A stretch of 27,219 nucleotides of DNA from a virus: IMG/VR virus record IMGVR_UViG_3300006119_000051, positions 1 to 27,219 of that record. One strand, given 5' to 3'. The translations under genes were made by a program, and so were the position numbers. Shown in pieces: positions 13,864-22,342 of the stretch (positions are counted from its first letter, which is position 1; the number at the start of each line of letters is the position of its first letter). The notes beneath the pieces are model-generated. The model was not told the origin of the DNA, did not search any database, and worked only from the letters and a program-made list of their open reading frames with translations.

Positions 13864-15875
13864 CAGCTAAGGTTATATCCCTAACTATTCAGGCAGGCAT
13901 TCAACGTGATGGCACACAATTTTCATCCCTAAAATATGTAGATGGGTTGTGGGTGCGGTTTCAACGTGGTTTGCCCCGTAAAATTGGTGGGTATAACGGA
14001 TTATTCCAAAATGCTACAGGGATAAGCCGTGGCATGATTATGCAATCCCAGAACGGTATTAATTATGTGTATTCTGGGCAAAGCGATGGCGTGTATGTAT
14101 GGCAAACAAACAATACCAATGGCGTAGGTTCAGGTCCAACAACGGTAACAATGTCTAGCGCTTTTAGTTCTAATGCAAACAACTTATGGCAATGGGATGT
14201 TGTTTATGATAGCGGTGGAAGTGGCGCATTAACGGTACTAGGGCATCCAGGGCAAAACCTAAACGATATTAGTAGTACCGTTAATACACCCGTAATGGTT
14301 GGGCAATTCCCTTATGGCGGTATGACTAAACTTGGTATATTTACCGCATCTACCGTATTAAATAGCACAACAACCGCTACGGTTACACCAGCTAACTTAT
14401 TAATTGCAACGGGGCAATCCATTAGTGGCACGGGAATACCCGCTAATACAACGATTACGGCGGTATCAACGGCTGGCGGTACAACTACGGTAACGCTTTC
14501 ACAAGCAGCCACTTCTACATCTACACAAACCCTAACCTATGATAATAATATTAGCGTATCGGGTGGTGTGGTTATTTTGTATCCCTATACCTTTGTTTAT
14601 GGTAATAATGGATTAATTCAAAACAATAGTGCTGGAAATCTTAATAATTGGGTTGGGGCGGATTCCAACGCAAATAATGTATCTGGTACAAAAGTTATAA
14701 AGGGTATGCCGTTACGGGGCGGTACAACATCACCCGCTGGTTTATTTTGGAGTACCGACCAACTAACCCGTGTTACCTATGCGCCACAAACGGTGGGCAC
14801 ATCAACAATTTATTGGCGCTACGATATTATAAGTACACAAACATCGATAATGTCATCGCAATGTGTAATTGAATATGATGGAATTTTCTATTGGTGCGGT
14901 GTAGATAGATTCTTAATGTACAACGGCGTTGTGCAAGAAATACAAAATGATACAAATCAAAACTATTTCTTTGATAATTTAAATTACGCACAACGCCAAA
15001 AAGTATGGGTAACAAAAGTTCCTCGCTTTGGGGAAATTTGGTGGTTTTATCCATCGGGGAATTCGACCGAATGTAATAATGCAATTATTTATAATGTGCG
15101 GGAAAAAACTTGGTATGATGCGGGATTTGCTATTGGTGCAAACCGTAGTGCTGGAGTGTTTTCCGAAGTGTTTCGATACCCTATTTGGGCTGATAACATT
15201 TCTACAGGGTATTTTATGAATTCCGTTGGCGTTGTAAATGGCGGAACAAGTTATCAAGTAGGCGATGTTATTCAAGTAAATGGTGGTACGGGTTCACCAG
15301 CATTATTATCCGTAGCTAGTGTAAGCACTGGTGTTGTAACGGCTTTAAATATTATTCAAGGTGGTAATTATTCTTCTTCATTTACGGGAACATTAACCAC
15401 AACGGCTAGATCTCCATCTACGGGTTCTGGATTAACCATTTTCTTTACATTAAACCAAGCATATACCTTGTGGCAACATGAAATTGGCGTTGACCAAGTA
15501 TATTTAACCAATGTTGATGCAATTCAATCATATTTTGAAACAAATTCGTTAGGTTGGGTGGGCGGTGGACCTGGAAATCCACAGTTGCAAGGGGACAATG
15601 TATGGATTCGTGTTGAACGGGTTGAACCTGATTTTATTCAAAACGGCAATATGAATTTATATATTAAGGGTAAAGGATATGCTGATGATCAAGATGTTAC
15701 TAGCCAGTTATCACCCTATACGTTTAGCCCAACAACTTTAAAGATTGATATGAAGGAACAATACCGTGAATTACGGATGCGGTTTGAAAGCAATACTTAT
15801 AATGGCACATATCAAATGGGTAGAATATTAGTAAGTGCGGATGTAGGCGATGTTCGTGGAACGGGTAATCCATGA
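13860..15875 (+). CDS. P22 gp10-like tail/stabilization protein with two inserted domains
   Basis: 671 residues from a TTG start (13860) supported by AGGGGGTGG upstream and by overlap with the previous stop (TTGA). The N-terminus (QRDGTQFSSLKYVDGLWVRFQRGLPRKIGG), the central WYDAGF/IYNVREKTW region and the C-terminus (QYRELRMRFESN..NGTYQMGRILVSADVGDVR) match the P22 gp10 packaged-DNA stabilization group that forms the tail hub. P22 gp10 is much shorter (about 470 residues). The excess is explained by two inserts: residues about 160-228 (ISGTGIPANTTITAV...TVTLSQAAT), and about 454-532 (VVNGGTSYQVGDVIQV...VTALNIIQGGNY), a module found in many tail proteins. It acts in the virion, closing the portal channel. 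Confidence 0.82.
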   Translation: MTAKVISLTIQAGIQRDGTQFSSLKYVDGLWVRFQRGLPRKIGGYNGLFQNATGISRGMIMQSQNGINYVYSGQSDGVYVWQTNNTNGVGSGPTTVTMSSAFSSNANNLWQWDVVYDSGGSGALTVLGHPGQNLNDISSTVNTPVMVGQFPYGGMTKLGIFTASTVLNSTTTATVTPANLLIATGQSISGTGIPANTTITAVSTAGGTTTVTLSQAATSTSTQTLTYDNNISVSGGVVILYPYTFVYGNNGLIQNNSAGNLNNWVGADSNANNVSGTKVIKGMPLRGGTTSPAGLFWSTDQLTRVTYAPQTVGTSTIYWRYDIISTQTSIMSSQCVIEYDGIFYWCGVDRFLMYNGVVQEIQNDTNQNYFFDNLNYAQRQKVWVTKVPRFGEIWWFYPSGNSTECNNAIIYNVREKTWYDAGFAIGANRSAGVFSEVFRYPIWADNISTGYFMNSVGVVNGGTSYQVGDVIQVNGGTGSPALLSVASVSTGVVTALNIIQGGNYSSSFTGTLTTTARSPSTGSGLTIFFTLNQAYTLWQHEIGVDQVYLTNVDAIQSYFETNSLGWVGGGPGNPQLQGDNVWIRVERVEPDFIQNGNMNLYIKGKGYADDQDVTSQLSPYTFSPTTLKIDMKEQYRELRMRFESNTYNGTYQMGRILVSADVGDVRGTGNP

Positions 15876-16120
15876 TAACTTACGACCCTCGCAACATGAA
15901 TTGGGATTATTGGTGCAGCCTTATGGCTGAATTGTTTGCTAGTAATCAATTAGGAACAATTACCGAAGATAAATGGCGTGATTGGGTTGATGGCATGAAC
16001 GGTATTGGATACTTTGTACAAAACGGGGTTGCCGACCATCGTGGGTTTGAAACATGGCAAGATTGGGCATCGCACTTAGTAGGCACGATGAATGTTATTA
16101 GCGGAAATGCGAATTATTAA
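15872..16120 (+). CDS. Small conserved podoviral protein, unknown
   Basis: 82 residues coupled to the gp10-like gene by ATGA. It has many aromatic residues (MITYDPRNMNWDYWCSLMAE, WRDWVDGMNGIGYF, GFETWQDWASHLVG) and looks like a compact helical protein. I recall similar sequences next to gp10-like genes in other aquatic podoviruses, always unnamed. Likely a minor tail component or assembly factor by context. No catalytic or metal-binding motif is seen. Confidence 0.75.
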   Translation: MITYDPRNMNWDYWCSLMAELFASNQLGTITEDKWRDWVDGMNGIGYFVQNGVADHRGFETWQDWASHLVGTMNVISGNANY

Positions 16121-16121
16121 T

Positions 16122-16496
16122 ATGAAACCAAGTGAAATCATTAAACAAGATGCAATAAAAAATGGCTGGAATCCAAAGGTTGCATTGCTAACCGTAAATC
16201 ATGTAATACAAAATAAAATGGGTTTTATTTTAACTTCTGGGGATACCGTTCTATTGTTAATTGCACTAAGACCGCATGTATATGAAGTACATTTAGCATC
16301 GCTTGATAAACCTTTAACATTAGCAAAATCTATGTTGAAAATTTTTAGTAAAATTAAAAAACTTAAAATTCAAGCCATTTATGGTGCAGCTAGTAATCCA
16401 CAAATTATTACTTTATTAAAAAATTTAGCTAAACATGAAGGTGAAAATTTTGGTCGTCCCGATATGCCAGATTACAATTGGATGATTAGATTATGA
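16122..16496 (+). CDS. Small protein, possibly GNAT-related fold
   Basis: 124 residues from the ATG at 16122, two bases after the previous stop; in-frame ATGs at 16092 and 16107 lie inside that gene and are less likely. The pattern (SGDTVLLLIAL...VYEVHLASLDKPLTLAKSMLKIFSKIK...AIYGAASNPQIITLLKNLAKHEG) of strand-strand-helix-strand-helix recalls short acetyltransferase-like proteins of podoviruses that lack a clear acetyl-CoA loop. The assignment is weak. It ends with ATGA overlap with the large protein at 16493 and probably belongs with the internal virion proteins. Confidence 0.7.
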   Translation: MKPSEIIKQDAIKNGWNPKVALLTVNHVIQNKMGFILTSGDTVLLLIALRPHVYEVHLASLDKPLTLAKSMLKIFSKIKKLKIQAIYGAASNPQIITLLKNLAKHEGENFGRPDMPDYNWMIRL

Positions 16497-18922
16497 AACA
16501 CTACTATTCTAGGCGTGAACTTTATGCATTAGGCGAGCCTTTAGGTGATTCAGCCACTCGTAAAAAAGACGGCGGTTTTGGTTATATTTACGGAGGCGGA
16601 GGGGGTGGCGGTGGAGGTAAAGGTGGCGTTATGGGAGTTGTTGCAGCAGTAGCTACGGTGGCTGCTGCAGTTGTAACCGATGGTGCTTCTTTAGCGGTTG
16701 AAGGAAGCATAGATGGTGCTGCAGCTGCAACGGATGCAGCTATTACTACTGGTGAAGCAGCTTCCGCTGCTGATGCTACGGCAGCTGCTTCCGATGCTGC
16801 AGCTACAATACCAGAAGCTGTTGATGCAGCTGCTGCTACCGCATCTGCTGCGGATACTGCGGTTGCTGCCGATGCTACTACGGCATCGATAACTGGAAAC
16901 GCAGCAGCTGATACCGCATTAACTGGGCCAGATTTTGCTGCATCATCATTTACGAGTGACACTTCAGCAATGGAAAATGCTATAAATGATCAAATAGCAG
17001 CACAACAAGCAGCCCAACAAGCTGCAGATGAAGCAGCCCAGCAAGCAGCACAACAAGCAGCTGCCCAACAAGCTGCAGATGCAGCAGCACAACAAGCAGC
17101 TGCCCAACAAGCTGCATTAAATGCAGCTGGCAAAGGGGCATTAACTACGGTTGCTAAAGATGTAATTACAGGACAACCAATCACACCCCAAGGCATACTA
17201 ACAGGTGCTTTAGCTGGTGGCGTAGGTAATGTAGCAGGAAACCTTGCAAGCGGGTTAGGCACTGTAGGTTCAGGAATAGTATCGGGCGCAGCTGGTGCGG
17301 GAACTGGTGCTGCTTTAACGGGTGGGAATGTTTTAAATGCAATTGGAACAGGGGCATTAACTGGCGGTGTTTCAGCTGAAACTGGGCAATTAATGAATGG
17401 TCAAGACCCATCATTAACCGCAGCTGCTAAAAGCGTTACTGGCGCATTAACTAATTCCGCCATCACAGGCGCACCTATTAATGCTTCTAATTTAGCTGCT
17501 GGTGCAATAGCAAGTGGGGCGTTAACCGCAGGTGCTAATGCTGCTACAAACCCTTCAACACCATCAAACAATGATATAAATAATGCATTAGTTACTGCTA
17601 TGCAAAATCCCGTTGATACAAGCGGAAATACAACCTATGAACCGATAGCTAGTAATGATGGAACACCGTTAGTACCAAGTGGCTCGGTAACAATGGGTTC
17701 ACCTAGCGATAACCCAACCACATCGCCAATATCACCTGATTTAACACCAAAAGAACAATATGATAAATTAATGCAAACTCCTGGGATGGATTCGGCAACT
17801 GCAAGCGAAATATCTGGTTACGACCCATCTACTGATTCAACCGATGTGGGAAATATTGTAGTTGATGCAAACGCACCACCAACCGTACCAAGCGATGTGG
17901 TTGTAACCCCAACTGGTAATTTACCAACAACACCAAATAATACCGCTTCAACAAATGGTAATTTACCATCCAATCCAACCGATGTTGGAACAATTAATGT
18001 TGATGCGCCTAAACCAACCGATGCGGGTACGATTGTAGTTGATGCAAATGCACCAACATCGCCAAGCAATACTCCTGTTGAAACACCTACAACAACTACA
18101 ACCAAAGCCCCTGTTATTACTGTTGGTGCTAAGCCATCAACTACCCCAACTACTCCATCAACTCCTTCTAATACTAGTAGTGGTGCTTTATCTAGTGCTA
18201 ATACTTCAACCCCTGCGGTAATACCGTATGCAACCCCACAAGCAACTTCTTTAGCAGGTATACCTATGGTTCAAACGAATCCTCAATTGCTTCAGCAATT
18301 AAAACAACTTTACCCACAGCTATCTCAGCTAGACCCAAAATTAAAAGCGCAGTTAGGTATTCCCCAAGAAGAATCGCCACTGATTCAGACATCAAAATCT
18401 AATGCGCCATATAACCCTGCAATGTATGAAACAACTTTTGATTCAACAGCAATACCCACTTTAAAGACGGGTGGTTCTGTTCATACCCCTGAATTTATCA
18501 CAGGTCATACGGGACATTACGCTGATGGTAAAGGCGATGGGCAATCTGATGATATTAAAGCCCTCCTAAATGATGGAGATTACGTCATAGATGCGGAAGC
18601 AGTTGCTCAGCTAGGTAATGGTTCAAGCAAGGCAGGAAAAGAAGTTTTAGAGCATTTTAGGAGCTCAATTTCACATAAACAGCATCATTCAGAAGGTGGA
18701 AAAATCCCTGCGATGATCGCTGACGGAGAATACGTCCTTCCTGCGAGTTTTGTATCCGCCTTAGGTAAGGGTAACAGCGATAAAGGAGCATCCGTTTTAG
18801 ATAAGATGCGCCTTGCTCTTAGGGAGCATAAGCGTTCAGCTCCTATAAGTAAAATCCCCCCAAAATCGAAATCTCCGTTGGAGTATTTAAGAGATGGGAT
18901 TAAAATGAAAGAAAAGAGGTAA
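16493..18922 (+). CDS. Large low-complexity internal virion protein candidate
   Basis: 809 residues. The start MKHYYSRRELYALGEPLGDS followed by a glycine run (about 35-43) is a signature I recognise from aquatic podovirus virion proteins. Residues about 50-155 are Ala-rich, about 165-205 are Gln/Ala repeats (AAQQAAQQAADEAAQ), and about 210-345 are Gly/Ala with hydrophobic stretches that could insert into membranes. About 380-560 is Pro/Thr-rich and carries three [DT]xG[NT]I.VDA.AP units. The C-terminus (about 683-775) has two related copies of DG.YV..A..V..LG.G.S..G..VL. A role in DNA ejection through the envelope is inferred from size, composition and position. Confidence 0.75.
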   Translation: MKHYYSRRELYALGEPLGDSATRKKDGGFGYIYGGGGGGGGGKGGVMGVVAAVATVAAAVVTDGASLAVEGSIDGAAAATDAAITTGEAASAADATAAASDAAATIPEAVDAAAATASAADTAVAADATTASITGNAAADTALTGPDFAASSFTSDTSAMENAINDQIAAQQAAQQAADEAAQQAAQQAAAQQAADAAAQQAAAQQAALNAAGKGALTTVAKDVITGQPITPQGILTGALAGGVGNVAGNLASGLGTVGSGIVSGAAGAGTGAALTGGNVLNAIGTGALTGGVSAETGQLMNGQDPSLTAAAKSVTGALTNSAITGAPINASNLAAGAIASGALTAGANAATNPSTPSNNDINNALVTAMQNPVDTSGNTTYEPIASNDGTPLVPSGSVTMGSPSDNPTTSPISPDLTPKEQYDKLMQTPGMDSATASEISGYDPSTDSTDVGNIVVDANAPPTVPSDVVVTPTGNLPTTPNNTASTNGNLPSNPTDVGTINVDAPKPTDAGTIVVDANAPTSPSNTPVETPTTTTTKAPVITVGAKPSTTPTTPSTPSNTSSGALSSANTSTPAVIPYATPQATSLAGIPMVQTNPQLLQQLKQLYPQLSQLDPKLKAQLGIPQEESPLIQTSKSNAPYNPAMYETTFDSTAIPTLKTGGSVHTPEFITGHTGHYADGKGDGQSDDIKALLNDGDYVIDAEAVAQLGNGSSKAGKEVLEHFRSSISHKQHHSEGGKIPAMIADGEYVLPASFVSALGKGNSDKGASVLDKMRLALREHKRSAPISKIPPKSKSPLEYLRDGIKMKEKR
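16993..17123 (+). repeat. Gln/Ala-encoding low-complexity repeat
   Basis: Short units such as CAACAAGCAGC and GCTGCAGATGCAGC recur here and encode AQQAA-type repeats in the protein at 16493. The many near-identical units make the tract prone to slippage and homologous deletion, and they produce spurious Ala/Cys-rich open frames on the other strand. Confidence 0.8.
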
Positions 18923-18925
18923 ATT

Positions 18926-20464
18926 ATGGCGCTTGATATTTCTGGACAACTTGCACCAACAGCGCAAGGCCAAACTACGCAAAATACTGGATTGCCTTCA
19001 GGTTGGACACTAAGACCTGATTATGGAAGCCCAAGTTTGTTTCCAAGGTACAATGATGCACAAGGAAACGAAGTTGGTCGGGCTGATCAAAACGGACAAT
19101 TTTTTGATTTATCTGGTAATCCTGTTGCAGGAACTCCTCAAACCTCATTACCAACAGGCACACCAGATCCACAATTGGGTGGTGTATCCCCATTACAACA
19201 AGCTCAGCAATCAAGCCAACCAACCGCTTTACAAGTATCACCAACACCGTTGGCTACAGGAACACCCACATCTATGATAAATAATCCGCTCTCACAATAT
19301 GCATCTAACGTAACACCAACCTCAAATTATACAAATGCGCCGAATACGGGGGTGACTCCAGGAAGCCCGTCTAGCGGATCATTCGCACAAGGCTCTGTAT
19401 TGCCAAATGTTTCAACGGTATCAACAGCTCAAACAGCTGCGCCTTCATTTTATACTGATTACTTAAATAAACTCGCCCAACAAGGTCAACAAGCTGCACA
19501 AGGTTCACAATTTGCGGGGGCTACTGATTTACAGAATCAAGCATTCCAAGATGTTTCACAAAACGTAGGTAATTATCAACCTACATTAAATAGTGCTATT
19601 AAATTAGCGCAAAGTGTAGGCGGTTCAAATTTAGCACAAGCAATTGGGGACTTAGGTCAGTCAAACATCGCTAACTATTTAGCCCCACAAGCTACGGCTG
19701 GTTTAGTAGGTAGCGGGCAATTTGGTTCATCAAGGGGTGCGCAAGCATTAGGTTCAACAATTGCAAATGCTGAATTAGGGATTACCCAACAACAGCAACA
19801 AGCATTACAACAAGACCAAGCGAATAAACTTGCAGCTGCGGGGCAATTAGGAAGCCTAGCTGGGCAACAACAAACATTAGGGTTGGGCGATGTAAATGCA
19901 TTATCAACTTTGGGCGGGCAACAACAAACTATTAATCAAAACCAACAGCTGTTCCCAATGCAGCAATTAACGAATGAATCAGCGTTATTGAGAGGTTATA
20001 CAATACCAACAAGCGTTGCGACAACTACAACAGGTCCAGGACAACAAGGTCAATTTGGTTTAAGCCCGTTGCAACAAATTTCTACGCTGGCTGCTCTCGG
20101 TGCGGGAGTTAGCAATACAAATTTAGGTTCGCAATTATTCGGAACAGCTGCAGGAGTTGATAAAAACGGAAATCCGATTGCGGCAACTCCAGGAGCTTTG
20201 GGTAATTTATCAAGCTATATAAGCGGGCTTTTTAAATCTAACCCTAGTTCAGGAAATACTCAAACACCAGTATCTGATTCTAATTTACCTTCAGGTGTTC
20301 CTTCAGGCTCTGTGTTAAACTCGGATGGGACTTACACCGCCCCTAACGGGGAGCAATATACATCGGGCGGGCAAATTTATGTTCCTCCTGATTTACCTGT
20401 TGGAAGCACGCAACCTTCGGTAGATTATGGTGCAACAAGCGGTACTGATACATCTACAACGTAA
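18926..20464 (+). CDS. Gln/Gly-rich internal virion protein candidate
   Basis: 512 residues; AAAGAGG precedes the ATG and lies in the end of the previous gene. Residues 1-160 are Pro/Thr/Ser/Gly-rich and probably disordered. Residues about 165-370 are helical and Gln/Ala-rich (FYTDYLNKLAQQGQQAAQGS, FGSSRGAQALGSTIANAELG, QQQQQALQQDQANKLAAAGQ). The FYTDYL...LVGSGQFGSSRG arrangement is familiar from unnamed podoviral proteins in the same position. The C-terminus is again Pro/Gly-rich. No enzyme motif. Together with the genes at 16493, 20474 and 22342 it forms the set expected to encode ejected core proteins. Confidence 0.72.
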   Translation: MALDISGQLAPTAQGQTTQNTGLPSGWTLRPDYGSPSLFPRYNDAQGNEVGRADQNGQFFDLSGNPVAGTPQTSLPTGTPDPQLGGVSPLQQAQQSSQPTALQVSPTPLATGTPTSMINNPLSQYASNVTPTSNYTNAPNTGVTPGSPSSGSFAQGSVLPNVSTVSTAQTAAPSFYTDYLNKLAQQGQQAAQGSQFAGATDLQNQAFQDVSQNVGNYQPTLNSAIKLAQSVGGSNLAQAIGDLGQSNIANYLAPQATAGLVGSGQFGSSRGAQALGSTIANAELGITQQQQQALQQDQANKLAAAGQLGSLAGQQQTLGLGDVNALSTLGGQQQTINQNQQLFPMQQLTNESALLRGYTIPTSVATTTTGPGQQGQFGLSPLQQISTLAALGAGVSNTNLGSQLFGTAAGVDKNGNPIAATPGALGNLSSYISGLFKSNPSSGNTQTPVSDSNLPSGVPSGSVLNSDGTYTAPNGEQYTSGGQIYVPPDLPVGSTQPSVDYGATSGTDTSTT

Positions 20465-20473
20465 GGAAATATT

Positions 20474-22342
20474 ATGGCAAATACACCAACCGCACCTTTA
20501 GCCTCTCTTGCAAATACAACTTCGTTTGGAAATGATGAAGCTGCGCAGACGTATTATGATACAACGAATGCGTTGATGCAAGCTCTTGAAAAAAGAAATA
20601 ATCCTAATTGGTTTTCTATCGCTGGTGCTTTGGCTCAGCCTTCTAAGACTGGCTCCGCATTCGAAGCATTAGGCTCTGGGGCAGCTGAATTAGGCAGACA
20701 ACAACAAGAGCAAGAAAAACTTGAACCATCTTTAATTCAAATTAGAGCTGGTCTTGCTGCGCAAAAGTATGCTCTTCAAAATAAGGCTGATGCTTACAAC
20801 ATATTAAAAGATGTGCTAGGAACAAAAAATACCTCCGAAACACAGGATGTGTTATCGTCAGGGAATGTTAATTCAAGCCAATTGTATAAACTTGCAAATA
20901 TTGCTCCAGTGCTTGAAGCAAAAGATAAAGATATTGGCGCTTCAGTAAATAATCTTGTTAAGAATTTAACAGGGGTGGCTGATTTAAATATTAAAGAGAA
21001 AACTGAAAAACGCTTATCAGAAGAACAACAGCAAAAATTAGATAAAGAAGCATTAGACTATTTTAATGAACATAAACGATACCCTATATGGTATAAACCT
21101 AAACCAGTAGAAACAACGCCTGTTATACCTACTACCCCTGAGGTGAAACCTGTCTCTAATATTGCTCCTGCTGAATTATCGAACTTATTTGGAAATAATT
21201 TAACACCAACCAGCCCATTTGGGGCTAGGACGTTAAATGGAAAACAAGAAATGCATGGAGGCATAGATTTTGCGCCGACTGATAATTCAAAAGGAAAACC
21301 GATTGCTTCTCCAGTTGATGGTCAAGTAATTCAGGCAGGTCCTGTTTCAGGATATGGGCAAGCAGTTTTAATTCGACGTGATGACGGTCACACTGTTTTA
21401 TTCGGGCACGTTGATCCTGCTGTTCAGGTTGGGCAAAAAATTAAACAAGGTGATGTGGTTGGTTCTATTGGAAGTAATATGGGGGTATCTACTGGGGATC
21501 ATTTTGAAATTAAAGTTATCGACCCTAAAGGTCAGCCGATCAACCCGACCCAATATCAACCTTTAACTTCTAAGATAAAACTGCCTGATCAAAGTAGCGG
21601 TGTTCAAGTTGCAAGCACAGATCCTTATGCGGGCATGACAGAAAATCAACGTATTGCAGCGCAGAAAAAAGAAACTGAAACAAGGATAACAAACGAAGCA
21701 GCAAAAGAAAACGAGTTATTCAAATCTAGGCTGAAAGATTCTGAAGCAATGACTTCTACTCTTAAGAATTTAGGTAGTGGTAAAAATGTAATCGAGACAG
21801 ATGTTGATGCTAGACGTTTATCAAAACTTGTTGCCGAAAATAGAGATGTTATGGATCTTTTAAATCAGTATGGCGGTATTGGTCAGCTGGCTCAAGCAGG
21901 CATATCAACACCATGGGGCGGTTTTTCCGCAGACGTTAATTCTTATTTAGAAAGATCTTTGCCCCCTGCAAAACAAGCGACTGCTCGTGAGATTGGTCAG
22001 CTTGCAGCACGATTAAACCAAAACGTAATGAAAGCAGGTAAGGATATTTATGGTCCATCAATTGCTGCTTCCGAAGCAGTATTAATGGCAAAGCCTGGAT
22101 TTCAGTCAACTGATCCTTCAGGTTTCATTATGAGTTTAACGCAAAAAATGATTCTTCAGAATGAAGTAAATGGAAAGTTAAAAGAAGCGTTTGAAGACTG
22201 GCAAGAAAAACACCCACGTGAATTACCAGATAAGTTTTTCCGTAACTCAAATCCAGATTATAAGAATATTATGACCTATTATCATAATCTGCTTAAAAGA
22301 ATACCTGAGTCTAGCATTTTCTATAAACAGGAGAAACAATAA
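20474..22342 (+). CDS. Virion protein with M23/LytM peptidase-like domain, altered HxH
   Basis: 622 residues, AAGGAA before the ATG. Residues about 1-200 are helical. Residues about 240-365 form a peptidase M23 (LytM) domain: SPFGAR, HGGIDF (H261 and D265 as zinc ligands), GKPIASPVDGQVIQAG, GYGQAVLIRRDDG, H306 and FGHVD with H312, then GSNMGVSTGDHFEIKV. The usual GPHLHFE motif is replaced by GDHFE (H343), so one histidine of the HxH pair is missing. The C-terminal 230 residues are helical and unrecognised. Such virion-borne domains open peptidoglycan during DNA entry; activity here is uncertain. The stop overlaps the next start (TAATG). Confidence 0.82.
   Translation: MANTPTAPLASLANTTSFGNDEAAQTYYDTTNALMQALEKRNNPNWFSIAGALAQPSKTGSAFEALGSGAAELGRQQQEQEKLEPSLIQIRAGLAAQKYALQNKADAYNILKDVLGTKNTSETQDVLSSGNVNSSQLYKLANIAPVLEAKDKDIGASVNNLVKNLTGVADLNIKEKTEKRLSEEQQQKLDKEALDYFNEHKRYPIWYKPKPVETTPVIPTTPEVKPVSNIAPAELSNLFGNNLTPTSPFGARTLNGKQEMHGGIDFAPTDNSKGKPIASPVDGQVIQAGPVSGYGQAVLIRRDDGHTVLFGHVDPAVQVGQKIKQGDVVGSIGSNMGVSTGDHFEIKVIDPKGQPINPTQYQPLTSKIKLPDQSSGVQVASTDPYAGMTENQRIAAQKKETETRITNEAAKENELFKSRLKDSEAMTSTLKNLGSGKNVIETDVDARRLSKLVAENRDVMDLLNQYGGIGQLAQAGISTPWGGFSADVNSYLERSLPPAKQATAREIGQLAARLNQNVMKAGKDIYGPSIAASEAVLMAKPGFQSTDPSGFIMSLTQKMILQNEVNGKLKEAFEDWQEKHPRELPDKFFRNSNPDYKNIMTYYHNLLKRIPESSIFYKQEKQ

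Noticed and set aside
16588-17262. Long Ala/Val- and Ala/Cys-rich frames on the minus strand
   Set aside because: They are complements of the Ala/Gln/Gly-coding low-complexity tract of the 809-aa protein and have no plausible starts or neighbours.
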